Assembly (NCBI GenBank): GCA_036924855.1
Contig: JBAGRP010000001.1
Location: 4,030,001 to 4,094,000 of the forward strand
From: Nitrobacteraceae bacterium AZCC 2146
GTDB lineage: Bacteria; Pseudomonadota; Alphaproteobacteria; Rhizobiales; Xanthobacteraceae
Direction of reading: 5' to 3'
DNA length: 64,000 nt
The notes under the pieces were generated by a model, which saw nothing but the letters and a program-made list of their open reading frames with translations, did not search any database and was not told where the DNA came from. A program made the position numbers and the translations under genes. This document shows positions 1 to 8,026 of the stretch, one piece after another; the stretch's first letter is position 1; the number at the start of each line of letters is the position of its first letter.

Positions 1-157
1 AGTCGGGAGACCTTCGAATTAGGCGTATGGTCAGTCATACGCCTATGTCTTCACCCTCCATCGCTCCGCGCAAGGCGGCCCTCGCCGGAGCGATACTGTT
101 TGGTAAGCTCGGCGGGATTTCGAAAATCGGTATCGTCAATGACGTTGCCCCCAAGTT

Positions 158-1084
158 TTATCCAACGGTGAGTTCGTTCCTGGCGGTTGGATTGCCCTGG
201 TGGGCGGGTGGAGCGACGGGAGCTGGGGCGGAGCCGTCGGCATAGCGCAGCGCCAGCTCCCGCCGCGGATGGGTGAAGGCAAATTCGGACGGCGTCCGCC
301 ACCCGAGTCGGGAGTGTGGTCGGGCGTCGTTGTAGTCGGCGCGCCACCATCGGAGGGCAACGCGAGCCTGGGCCAGTGACGTGAACAACGTCTCGTTCAA
401 CAATTCATCGCGCAGCCGGCCATTGAAGCTCTCGATGAAGGCGTTCTGCGTCGGCTTGCCCGGAGCGATGTAGTGCCAGTCGATGCCGGCGTGATCGGCC
501 CATGTCAGGATGGCGTTGCTGGTCAGTTCGCTGCCGTTGTCGCTGACCACCATCGTCGGCTTGCCGCGCTCGATCGTCAGCCGGTCCAGTTCCCGCGCCA
601 CCCGGACGCCGGAAAGCGAGGTATCGGCCACCAGCGTCAGGCACTCGCGGGTACAGTCATCGACGACAGTCAGGATGCGGAAGCGACGACCGTCGGTCAG
701 CTGATCCGACACGAAGTCGAGCGACCAGCGGTCGTTGGATGCTGCCGGAACCAGCATCGGCGCCCTGGTCCCGATCGCCCGCTTGCGACCACCGCGGCGG
801 CGCACCGCAAGCTTCTCCTCCCGATACAGCCGGAACAGCTTCTTGTGGTTGATCACATAGCCCTCCCGCTTGAGCAGCACGTGCAGGCGCCGATAGCCGA
901 AGCGGCGGCGCTCATGGGCGATCGCCTTCATACGCTGGCGAAGGCCGGCATCGTCGGCCCGGGTGGTCTTGTACCTCATGGTCATGCGGCAGCTGCCGAT
1001 GGCTTTACACGCCCGCCGTTCGCTCATCTCGAATGCAGTTCGCAGATGCGCGACAGCTTTCCGCTTCCCCGCGGGCGTCACCAT
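158..1084 (-). CDS. IS3-family transposase OrfB (DDE integrase)
   Basis: A 308-aa protein with an N-terminal HTH_21-type region (RRFGYRRLHVLLKREGY) and an rve integrase core. The catalytic triad is visible as SLDFVSD, VVSDNGSE and FIESFNGRLRDE. It catalyses strand transfer of the element, probably as the OrfAB fusion. It is full length, so the element may still be mobile. Confidence 0.92.
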   Translation of the reverse strand: MVTPAGKRKAVAHLRTAFEMSERRACKAIGSCRMTMRYKTTRADDAGLRQRMKAIAHERRRFGYRRLHVLLKREGYVINHKKLFRLYREEKLAVRRRGGRKRAIGTRAPMLVPAASNDRWSLDFVSDQLTDGRRFRILTVVDDCTRECLTLVADTSLSGVRVARELDRLTIERGKPTMVVSDNGSELTSNAILTWADHAGIDWHYIAPGKPTQNAFIESFNGRLRDELLNETLFTSLAQARVALRWWRADYNDARPHSRLGWRTPSEFAFTHPRRELALRYADGSAPAPVAPPAHQGNPTARNELTVG

Positions 1085-1380
1085 TTCTTTCCCAAGAGAT
1101 CCTTCAACGCCGCATTGTCCAGCATGGCGTCGGCCAGCAACCGCTTCAGCCGGGTGTTCTCGTCCTCAAGCGTCTTCAGCCGCTTGGCCTCCGAGACATC
1201 CATCCCGCCGAACTTCGCCTTCCACTTGTAGATGCTGGCGTCGCTGACGCCGTGTTTGCGGCAAAGATCGGCGACCGAAACGCCGGCCTCATGCTCCTTC
1301 AAAATCCCGATGATCTGCTCTTCCGAAAAGCGACTGCGCTTCATGCTCTGGTCCTCGTCATGGGCCAGAACGAACTTCAA
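1078..1380 (-). CDS. IS3-family transposase OrfA
   Basis: A 100-aa protein starting MKFVLAHDEDQSMKRSRFSE; the usual family start is the internal MKRSRFSEEQI. It has the helix-turn-helix (EEQIIGILKEHEAGVSVADL, then CRKHGVSDASIYKWK) followed by a leucine-zipper-like segment (LKTLEDENTRLKRLLADAML). It binds the IS ends and normally makes OrfAB by programmed -1 frameshifting. Its 3' end overlaps orfB by a few bases, the arrangement expected for that frameshift. Confidence 0.9.
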   Translation of the reverse strand: MKFVLAHDEDQSMKRSRFSEEQIIGILKEHEAGVSVADLCRKHGVSDASIYKWKAKFGGMDVSEAKRLKTLEDENTRLKRLLADAMLDNAALKDLLGKKW

Positions 1381-2136
1381 CCTGGATTAAGCCGGAGGGG
1401 CAACGTCATCAACATTGATATTCTTCGCGATGATCGTTTCGATCCGTCCGCGGACACGATTGGCCGTCTCTCGCTTCTCAACCCAGATCGGCCGCAGCAA
1501 TTCGTAGATGTGGCTGGGCTTGATCTCCGGGATCTTGAGTTTTCCGATCGTCGCGTAGGCGTACCGTTGAGCGACGACGGCCATTGATCGCGGTGCTTCT
1601 TGCTCCAGGTTAACCAGCGCTCGCGAATGTAGATTTCGGAGCATTCCTCGAAGGTGGGCAAAGTGACCTGGATCTCTATGGCTCTCGCTTCCTCGCGCGC
1701 CGCCCGCTTTTCCTGCACAATGTCGACGCCGGGCGTACTGCGATCGCCTTTGACCCGAAGGCGCGCAGCATCGCGAGCTAGACGCGCATCCTTTAGCGAT
1801 ACGTCCTTGAGTGAGCCCAGGCCGAGCCAGCGCTGCTTGCCGTCCTTGTAATACCGATAGCTCCAGTTTTTCGAGGTGGCGCCGGAGACGACCAGGTAGA
1901 GACCATCACCGTCGGCATATTTGCCGGGCCGCGTTTCGCGTTCGACGTCGAGCGGCTTGAGCTTGCCGGCCATGTGTTCCCCTCGCGAAAACCATCCTCC
2001 GAACCCACGGTCAAAAGCTACGGTTTGCACGGTGACTAGGGGTAACATCGCGGCATTAACCGCAACAGCCTTCGTCGCGCTACTCGTTGTTTTTGCTGTC
2101 GATTCGAACAATCGGATACAGAGGAGAACAGTGTAG

Positions 2137-2150
2137 TGGCGGAGAGAGTG
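2137..2150 (-). other. att-core-like 3' end of tRNA-Ser
   Basis: The 14 bases TGGCGGAGAGAGTG are the reverse complement of the usual 3' end of a bacterial tRNA-Ser gene including CCA. The rest of a tRNA (T-arm, anticodon arm) is absent on both sides, so this is not a tRNA gene. It sits about 160 bp upstream of the integrase start, where an attachment site would be expected. A coincidental match cannot be fully excluded. Confidence 0.55.
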
Positions 2151-2379
2151 TCCGCCCAGAAATTAAAGAAAGCCAGTTGTGATCGGCGTTTCTGGCATGG
2201 CGTCTGCGGCTACATACACTCCTACATACACCTCTTCCGAGGAGCGCCTTCTCCCTTTTGGGAGAGGGGTGCTCTGTGTAACCGATTGAGATAGCAGGGG
2301 AAACGGAAATCGGTGTCCATATAGTGTCCCTCGCGTGCGGTTCCCGGGATCATGCCCCGCTTGTGTCCCGGCGAAAAGA

Positions 2380-2742
2380 TTAGGAGCTCAGCCCGGATAC
2401 GCCGCGTGAGATTCGGCAAGCCTCCAGCACGTTGCAAGCCGCGTCGTTTTCGTCCGGCAGCGCGACAGCCGCGCGCGTCAATTCACAGACGGCCTCGACA
2501 GGCGGCAACCAAGAGCGCCACAAACGATCCCTGATCGCATCGAACTCCGTCTGCTCTTGCTTAGTCAGTGGATTGGCTTCCGGGTATTCATAGTGCCGCT
2601 TGCTCAGTCTCTGATAGCGTTCAATCTCGGCGCCTGAAAGCACGCCGAAATAGCGATCATCCGCGACGCGGCCATCCCGGTCGATCAGGTAGCGGTGCGG
2701 GATGCTGTTGTAGAGGCGACCGTCCTCAACGATGCATTCCCG
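2380..2742 (-). pseudogene. N-truncated conserved hypothetical protein
   Basis: An open frame begins just after a TAG at 2743-2745 and reads ECIVEDGRLYNSIPHRYLID then RDGRVADDRYFGVLSGAEIE, ending GVSGLSS. No ATG lies at the 5' end; the first plausible start is a GTG at 2643. The charged, soluble-looking sequence reads like real protein from its first residue, so the 5' end has probably been lost. I do not recognise the family. Confidence 0.4.
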
Positions 2743-2929
2743 CTAGCCTGCAGGCGCTGAACCGGCACAGCGCGAATGCCAATGTCACTTGGCCTAGCGC
2801 TAACTGCGATACCTTCCTAGATGAAGTAAAAATATTGGGAATGCAGCTTAATCCAGACTCGGATTGCTGCCCTCGGCCACCACTGAGCAATACTCGGTCG
2901 GTATGCGAGCAAGTTAGAGGAGCAGCGTT

Positions 2930-3472
2930 TTGAGCTTGGAGGAAGTCGCACGGATCGTGCCGATTGGGACAGTGGTCGTTGCTCTCAGCGCGCTGGGCGT
3001 AGCGATGTGGTCGTTGCTGGCCCAGAAAGGCGTTGCTCGTCGGCGTGCAGCGATCGATTTCTTTCTCAAAACTGAGATGGATGAGAAGCTGCTTGTCGCA
3101 TACGACAAGTATAGGGCGTCGGTAGATGTACTGCGAAAAGCTACCGACTTGGACGCATTCTGCAAAACGGATGACTACCACCACGTAAGAAGCTACCTGA
3201 ACATTCTTGAACTGATGGCCGTTGGCATTGAAAACAGCACATTTGATGAACGCATTTGTTATGTGTATTGGAAAGGCTTCATCTTAGATGCGATGTCCGA
3301 CACCGCCAAACTGATTGAACACATCCGAAGTAGGCACAACGCCGACCTTTACTTTCGGAGCTTCCGCCGACTTCATTACCGCTGGATGAGCAACCCTGAG
3401 CTGGCGCTTCGTTGGCAGCACAAAGGGCCGCCTCTTAGGCGGGGGCCGATACCTCTCAGCCCTCCAGCATAG
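2930..3472 (+). CDS. DUF4760-like membrane-anchored protein
   Basis: A 180-aa protein with a TTG start preceded by AGAGGAG. One N-terminal transmembrane helix (about residues 8-30: VPIGTVVVALSALGVAMWSL) is followed by a soluble helical region with RRRAAIDFFLKTEMDEKLL. That layout matches DUF4760 proteins as I know them. Function is unknown. It stands alone between the integrase region and the SRAP remnant. Confidence 0.65.
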   Translation: MSLEEVARIVPIGTVVVALSALGVAMWSLLAQKGVARRRAAIDFFLKTEMDEKLLVAYDKYRASVDVLRKATDLDAFCKTDDYHHVRSYLNILELMAVGIENSTFDERICYVYWKGFILDAMSDTAKLIEHIRSRHNADLYFRSFRRLHYRWMSNPELALRWQHKGPPLRRGPIPLSPPA

Positions 3473-3474
3473 GA

Positions 3475-3829
3475 AATTCGCAATACATTCTCGCCGCATT
3501 GGCGCATGTGGCTGAAGCCAGAGAAACGATGCCTTTGTGTTCGCTTTCGCGGCATCTGGACCGAGTTCAAAGGGGATCGGGGAACGAAGTCAAAGCCGAT
3601 CCCGGGGCCTCACCTTGTCTACGGCTTTCTCACCACTCAAGCGAATGCGATCGTCGAGCCGATCCATCCGAAGGCCATGCCGGTGATCCTGACCACCGAG
3701 GAAGAATGCGATGCTTGGATGCGTGCTCCATGGGATGAGGCGAAGGCGCTTCAACGGCCATTGCCGGATGATGCCGTAAAGATCGTTGCGCGCGGCGCGG
3801 ACAAGGAAGATCGTGCAGCGGCAGCATGA
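3475..3829 (+). pseudogene. SOS-response-associated peptidase (SRAP/YedK) remnant
   Basis: The frame reads [18 protein letters not shown], typical of the middle of SRAP proteins, then jumps directly to [13 protein letters not shown] and on through [21 protein letters not shown] and WMRAPWDEA to the end. The N-terminal third, with the catalytic Cys2 that bonds abasic DNA, is absent. The stretch between RCL and FRGIW is also missing, indicating an internal deletion. Intact SRAP proteins shield abasic sites in single-stranded DNA; this copy cannot. Confidence 0.75.
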
Positions 3830-3846
3830 TCAGGAAGGCGGGAAAC

Positions 3847-4023
3847 ATGAACGGAAATCGTTACTACGGGGTTCGAGTTGAGGGAGCAAAATACGGCGTG
3901 GGCTTTGGTTCCGCCCTTGCTATCGCGATATCCTACACTGCCAACCATTCGATACTTTGGGCAATCATCCACGGCATTTTGGGCTGGCTGTACGTGATCT
4001 ACTTCGCACTGTTTCGGTCTTAG
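3847..4023 (+). CDS. Small membrane protein
   Basis: A 58-aa protein starting MNGNRYYGVRVEGAKYGVGF, with a start chosen for the upstream GGCGGGAAAC. It has one or two hydrophobic segments (SALAIAISYTANHSI; WAIIHGILGWLYVIYFALF). It resembles short inner-membrane proteins common in Bradyrhizobium, of unknown role. It begins just after the SRAP remnant. Confidence 0.6.
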   Translation: MNGNRYYGVRVEGAKYGVGFGSALAIAISYTANHSILWAIIHGILGWLYVIYFALFRS

Positions 4024-4061
4024 CCGCTGTGCCATGGCATCAACAGTTTTTCGATCCGATC

Positions 4062-4319
4062 ATGGTGCCGGGCCGAAAGCCATTAGTCACGCTCCATGAC
4101 ACGGCACTCTACATCACCAAACTGCCCAAGGCAGAGCACGGTGCCGACGAATGGCAAGCCGCGATGGAGGCGCTGATGCTGGTCGCCGAACATGACGGCC
4201 CCACGATGTTCGCCCGGATAGGCATGATGCGCGCGCTGAATCGTCACGTTGAGCGGGTGTTCTACACGTCACGCAAGGATCACCATTGGGGACGCCGGAA
4301 GCTGGCGCGGGATCAGTGA
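4062..4319 (+). CDS. Small conserved hypothetical protein
   Basis: An 85-aa soluble protein (MVPGRKPLVTLHDTALYITK, then LPKAEHGADEWQAAMEALML, ending KLARDQ). It is clearly paralogous to the protein at 35608-35907, sharing the ITKLPKAEH/ITRLPKAEH block, FARIGMM/FARMGVM and the KLARDQ/KLVRDQ tail. No Shine-Dalgarno sequence is obvious, so the start is provisional. Function unknown. Confidence 0.6.
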   Translation: MVPGRKPLVTLHDTALYITKLPKAEHGADEWQAAMEALMLVAEHDGPTMFARIGMMRALNRHVERVFYTSRKDHHWGRRKLARDQ

Positions 4320-4434
4320 CGGAAGGTCGGAAAGCTCGGCGGGAATATACGCGCCGCTTCTCGGGCCCCCGAAAAACGTCCGCACGACCCGCATGTGGAC
4401 GGGACTGGTCCTTCGCTTAGAGATGGAGCACGAA

Positions 4435-4500
4435 CTAAAACCCAATTTAATGGTGTCGGCAGATTGCGAAGCTACATCAGTTTCACGCTTTGGGTGTTCT
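4435..4500 (+). repeat. Leader motif, copy 1 of 3
   Basis: The block TTTAATGGTGTCGGCAG followed by a ctacatcag...ttcacgc stretch occurs here upstream of the small gene at 4515. It recurs at about 4918-4982 and, more divergent, at about 43497-43545. Each copy lies near a small gene or pseudogene, so it may be a shared promoter or leader, or simply part of duplicated DNA. Confidence 0.5.
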
Positions 4501-4514
4501 CGTGAGGCTCCACT

Positions 4515-4754
4515 ATGGATTGTGCAATCTCCAAGCTCAACGGTACTGTGTTCGGCGTGCATGATTGGCTTAACTATCTACGGGATCAAGCGGCCAGTTA
4601 TCGGAAACTTCTCGCGAAGGCCGGTGATCCTTTCGTTAAAACCGAACTGCTTGCGTTGGCGTCGGTTTGCGACGAGATCGCCGATAACATCGAAGATCAT
4701 CTGACGGGCGGGGAACACCATGCGCCGCGTGGCCCGTTGTCAAGGCCCTCATGA
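4515..4754 (+). CDS. Small conserved protein, intact paralogue
   Basis: A 79-aa protein with ATG at 4515 and GAGG eight bases upstream. The core reads SKLNGTVFGVHDWLNYLRDQ, AASYRKLLAKAGDPFVK, and CDEIADNIEDHLTGG. A second copy lies at 7580-7780 and ends exactly at HLTGG; here the frame runs on with EHHAPRGPLSRPS, probably a 3' extension by mutation. Helical and soluble, function unknown. Confidence 0.6.
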   Translation: MDCAISKLNGTVFGVHDWLNYLRDQAASYRKLLAKAGDPFVKTELLALASVCDEIADNIEDHLTGGEHHAPRGPLSRPS

Positions 4755-4917
4755 AAGAGGCCGCCGACGAGACGGCCTTAAAAAGCACAACCCCGCCTGA
4801 GCGAGTATGTTGCTCGGCGGCGTTGGTATTTCCTTGGTTTGGTCCTCAAATCCCGCGCCGATGTACCCGGGTAGGCGCGACATCTGCCGGGCGCTCGCTG
4901 CCTCAGGGCTCGCAGCA

Positions 4918-4982
4918 ATAAAACTCATTTTAATGGTGTCGGCAGAGCGCCGAACCTACATCAGCTTCACGCATTTGGCGTT
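4918..4982 (+). repeat. Leader motif, copy 2 of 3, interrupted by IS
   Basis: This nearly repeats 4435-4500 (TTTAATGGTGTCGGCAG, then ctacatcagcttcacgc and ggcgttct) and stops at the TA where the IS630 element begins. Homology with copy 1 resumes at 7565 (ctagtgaaaagctctactg versus ctcgtgaggctccactatg). This shows that a 5' leader plus gene was split by the two IS elements. Confidence 0.7.
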
Positions 4983-4985
4983 CTA

Positions 4986-6119
4986 GTGGTCTGATTCATT
5001 CAGACGATTCCCAAATTGAGCGAAGCAGTTCAATCTCTCTGCATGAGAGCAGGAATTGTCGTGAACGTCACTCGAGCGGACCGCCATCGACTTGAGGCGA
5101 TCGTCTCGGATCGCAGCGCGGCGCAAAAGTACGTGTGGCGGGCCAACATCATTCTTGCCACTGCCGAAGGCTGTGGTACCGCCGAGATCATGCGCCGCTC
5201 GGGCAAATCCAAGCCCGTGGTGTGGCGATGGCAGGCGCGGTTCATGGCGGAGGGGGTCGACGGGCTGACACGCGACAAAACGCGCAAGCCCGGCAAGCAG
5301 CCCCTGCCGGCCAGCACGGTCCAGAGAGTGGTCGACCTGGCGCTCGGGCCGCCGCCGGGACAAGAAACCCACTGGACCGGCCGGATGCTGGCGAAGGCCG
5401 CCGGGGTGAGCCTGCGCTCGGTGCAACGTATCCTTGAGGCCCATCAACTCGCGCCGCATCGCATCCGCACGTTCAAGCTGTCGAACGATCCGAAGTTCGC
5501 CGAGAAACTCAAAGACGTCGTCGGCCTTTACGTCGATCCTCCTGCCCATGCGGTCGTCCTCTCAGTCGACGAAAAGAGCCAGATCCAGGCGCTCGATCGC
5601 ACCCAGCCAGGGTTGCCGATGAAGCCGGGTCGTGCCGGCACGATGACCCACGACTACAAACGCCATGGCACCACCACGCTGTTCGCTGCCCTCAACATCC
5701 TCGACGGCACCGTCATCGGCCGCAATATGCAGCGCCATCGCCACCAGGAGTTCATCCGATTCCTCAACACGATCGAGGAACAGGTCCCGGCAGGGAAAGT
5801 CATCCACGCCATCGTCGACAACTATGCGACCCACAAGCATCCGAAGGTACGCCAATGGCTGGCCCGGCATCCCCGTTGGACGTTCCACTTCACCCCGACC
5901 TCCGCATCGTGGCTCAATGCGGTTGAAGGCTTCTTCGCCAAGCTCACACGCCGTCGCCTGAAGCGAGGCGTGTTCCGATCCGTCGTTGACCTGCAAATTA
6001 CCATCAACCACTTCGTCGCAGAGACAAACGCCCACCCCAAACCATTCGTCTGGACCGCCGACCCAAAGCGCGTCCTCGCCGCCGTCAAACGTGGGAAACA
6101 AGCGTTAGAGTCGCTCCAC
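4986..6119 (+). mobile_element. IS630-family element, copy A
   Basis: The ends GTGGTCTGA and GTGGAGCGA (complement) form short inverted repeats, and the element is flanked by TA at 4984-4985 and 6120-6121, the usual IS630 target duplication. The length is 1134 bp. An inverted copy lies at 39184-40311, shorter by 6 bp within the transposase gene. Confidence 0.88.
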
Positions 6120-6122
6120 TAG
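5043..6122 (+). CDS. IS630-family transposase, copy A
   Basis: A DDE transposase with N-terminal helix-turn-helix domains (CGTAEIMRRSGKSKPVVWRW; GVSLRSVQRIL) and a DDE_3 core: VVLSVDEKSQ (D), AIVDNYATHKH (D), SWLNAVEGFF (E). The ATG at 5043 gives 359 aa; an in-frame TTG at 5016 could extend it by nine. The stop codon TAG uses the TA target duplication outside the element. Confidence 0.9.
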   Translation: MRAGIVVNVTRADRHRLEAIVSDRSAAQKYVWRANIILATAEGCGTAEIMRRSGKSKPVVWRWQARFMAEGVDGLTRDKTRKPGKQPLPASTVQRVVDLALGPPPGQETHWTGRMLAKAAGVSLRSVQRILEAHQLAPHRIRTFKLSNDPKFAEKLKDVVGLYVDPPAHAVVLSVDEKSQIQALDRTQPGLPMKPGRAGTMTHDYKRHGTTTLFAALNILDGTVIGRNMQRHRHQEFIRFLNTIEEQVPAGKVIHAIVDNYATHKHPKVRQWLARHPRWTFHFTPTSASWLNAVEGFFAKLTRRRLKRGVFRSVVDLQITINHFVAETNAHPKPFVWTADPKRVLAAVKRGKQALESLH

Positions 6123-7563
6123 CACTACTTTGGCAATTTTTTAGCGGCGGCGAGTTTTTGGGATTCCCAAGAGAAGGTTTGCGTGATTCATGGGAGGTCG
6201 GCTGGCGGAGGGCCGATCTATGGACGTGGACTGGCAAGTTGATCTTGATCGCTGGCTTGCGCCGTTTGTCGCGGCGCTGCGGCACAAGACGCGGGCCCGG
6301 ATGTGCCCTCTCTATGTCGCGGGTTTGATTGGTCCAGGAGACCGCAAGAGTGTTCAGCCGATGGCAGCACGCGCCAGCGGTGTCGGTTACGATCAGCTCC
6401 ATCATTTCGTCGCTGCCGGAGTTTGGGACACTGCTCCACTCGAGGCTGCCCTGCTGAAGGAGGCAGATAGATTGGTTGGCGATGATGCAGGTTTTCTTGT
6501 CATAGATGATACGGCGTTGCCCAAGAAGGGACGTCACTCGATTGGCGTCGCGCCACAATATGCCTCGTCGCTCGGAAAGACTGCCAACTGTCAGTCGCTG
6601 GTTTCGCTAACGTTGGCGTCGCGGGAGGTGCCGGTGATGGTGGGCCTGCGGCTGTTCCTGCCCGAGAGTTGGACAAATGATCCTGAGCGCATGGCGCGGG
6701 CCCGTGTGCCGAAGGATAGACAGACTGCTCTGACAAAGCCGGAGATTGCCATCGAGGAGATCGACCGCGTCATCGCCTCCGGTGCGCGTTTCGGCTATGT
6801 GCTTGCCGATGCAGGGTACGGCTCCAGCGGGCCTTTCCGTCAGGCTCTGAGCGAACGCGGTCTGCTGTGGGCGGTGGGTCTGTCGCGGCGCCAGAACGTC
6901 TATCCCGCCGACATTGCCCTGATCTTCCCCGTCGCGAAGACCGGAAAGCCCCGCAAATACCACATCCCTGATCAGCCGCCGGTCTCTGCTGAAGCGTTAT
7001 TGGCTGAAGGCAAATGGCAAAGGGTCAGTTGGCGGCGGGGCACCAAAGGTCGGCTGACATGTCTCTTCACTGCCCGCCGTGTCCGGGTTGCGGATGGCCA
7101 TAAGCACCGGATGCTCAATAACCGTGTGCAGTGCATGCCTGGCGACGAGGTCTGGCTCGTCGGCGAGCGGCGATCGACCGGGGAGCAAAAATACTATGTG
7201 TCGAACCTGCCGGTCGATACCACCATCAAGACACTCGCGGCTACTATCAAAGCCAGATGGGTCTGTGAACAGGGCCACCAGCAGCTCAAGGAAGAGCTTG
7301 GGCTCGACCACTTCGAAGGAAGATCCTGGACCGGATTACATCGACATGCCTTGATGACGATGATCGCCTACGCCTTCCTACAGTCCCGCCGCCTTAAAGC
7401 AGCGGGACGAAAAAAAAAGAATCTCGGGACCGCCACCACAACCAAGCATGCCGGCCATCAGGCAAGCAATCCTCGACCTCTTCGCAAGACCTCCACCCCG
7501 ACGATGCCCTCACTGTGACATGCTACTTGCAGATATCGCGAAGCCTAAAGTGCCAAAGTAGTG
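6123..7563 (+). mobile_element. IS701-family element, copy A
   Basis: Terminal inverted repeats CACTACTTTGGCA are flanked by CTAG at 6119-6122 and 7564-7567, a 4-bp YTAR-type duplication as I recall for IS701-family elements. The left CTAG is made by the end of the IS630 element plus the base after its TA. The 1441-bp element therefore inserted exactly at the IS630 right border. An inverted copy of the same length is at 37740-39180. Confidence 0.88.
6220..7518 (+). CDS. IS701-family transposase, copy A
   Basis: Starts MDVDWQVDLDRW behind GGAGGG; an upstream ATG at 6190 would add ten residues. The protein has the SRSO17-like DDE fold of IS701 transposases: FLVIDDTALPKKG, VLADAGYGSSG, and the C-terminal CEQGHQQLKEELGLDHFEGR, which includes the probable catalytic Glu. 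The translated product is the same as that of copy B at 37785-39083. Confidence 0.9.
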   Translation: MDVDWQVDLDRWLAPFVAALRHKTRARMCPLYVAGLIGPGDRKSVQPMAARASGVGYDQLHHFVAAGVWDTAPLEAALLKEADRLVGDDAGFLVIDDTALPKKGRHSIGVAPQYASSLGKTANCQSLVSLTLASREVPVMVGLRLFLPESWTNDPERMARARVPKDRQTALTKPEIAIEEIDRVIASGARFGYVLADAGYGSSGPFRQALSERGLLWAVGLSRRQNVYPADIALIFPVAKTGKPRKYHIPDQPPVSAEALLAEGKWQRVSWRRGTKGRLTCLFTARRVRVADGHKHRMLNNRVQCMPGDEVWLVGERRSTGEQKYYVSNLPVDTTIKTLAATIKARWVCEQGHQQLKEELGLDHFEGRSWTGLHRHALMTMIAYAFLQSRRLKAAGRKKKNLGTATTTKHAGHQASNPRPLRKTSTPTMPSL

Positions 7564-7579
7564 CTAGTGAAAAGCTCTA

Positions 7580-7780
7580 CTGCGGATCATCAACTCCAAG
7601 CTCAACGGTACAGTGTTCGGCATGCATTATTGGTCTGAATGTCTACGGGGCCAAGCCGCCACATATCGGAAACTTGCCGAGCAGGCGGACGATCCTGTCG
7701 TCAAAAAAAACCTGCTTGAGTTGACGTCGGACTGCGAGGAGGTCGCCAATAATATCGAGGACCATCTGACGGGCGGGTAA
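7580..7780 (+). pseudogene. Small conserved protein, IS-separated paralogue
   Basis: This frame reads SKLNGTVFGMHYWSECLRGQ, AATYRKLAEQADDPVVKKN, ending NNIEDHLTGG, paralogous to 4515-4754. The two IS elements inserted about 13 bp upstream and cut the leader off. The position matching the ATG of copy 1 is now CTG, so translation may be lost unless the internal ATG of GMHYW is used. Probably inactive. Confidence 0.65.
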
Positions 7781-8026
7781 GGACCGCAGCCACGGTTCAA
7801 TTTCAGTTTCTCTCGCCGATGTCCGCTTTTGCTCGCACAGCGGACTCAAGTTGGGGATCGCGCCATGTCCGTAAAGTGCCAGAGCACTAAATCGCTGCGC
7901 GATAGCCCGCTGAAGCGGGGGCCTACCCGAGGGCGCGGTAACAAATGAGAGATCGTCGATAGCGGGCATGTCGGCCTGTCTTGAGGATGGAGGTGTCGTC
8001 AACCTCATCCAAGACAGGAGTTGCCC

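Larger units (their letters stand above)
140..1408 (-). mobile_element. IS3-family (IS407-group-like) insertion sequence
   Basis: Both ends start with TGACGTTGCCC as imperfect terminal inverted repeats (140 inward, and the complement ending at 1408). The 4-bp sequence TCAA flanks the element at 136-139 and 1409-1412, a target duplication of the size usual for IS407-type IS3 elements. It carries overlapping orfA and orfB on the minus strand. The total of 1269 bp and intact frames suggest a fairly recent insertion into the integrase pseudogene. Confidence 0.9.
51..1973 (-). pseudogene. P4-type tyrosine integrase, frameshifted and IS-interrupted
   Basis: The N-terminus from the ATG at 1973 (preceded by GAGGGGAA) reads MAGKLKPLDVERETRPGKYA then DGDGLYL, the DUF4102 arm-binding domain of P4-like integrases. 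Near 1640 the frame changes: the upstream frame ends with SKKHRDQW and the family-like sequence continues in another frame (YAYATIGKLKIPEI, RPIWVEKRETANRVRGRIE). At NVDD the gene is interrupted by the IS3 element at 140-1408; joining the flanks across one TCAA copy restores NVDDTDFRNPAELTKQ. A stop follows soon after, and the catalytic domain (R-H-R-Y) is not in the window. It once integrated a genomic island, probably at the adjacent tRNA-Ser-like core, and cannot be active now. Confidence 0.85.

Noticed and set aside
2095-2160. Complete tRNA-Ser gene
   Set aside because: Only the last 14 bases match. The GATTCGAAC at 2101 is not spaced as a T-arm would be and no cloverleaf can be drawn.
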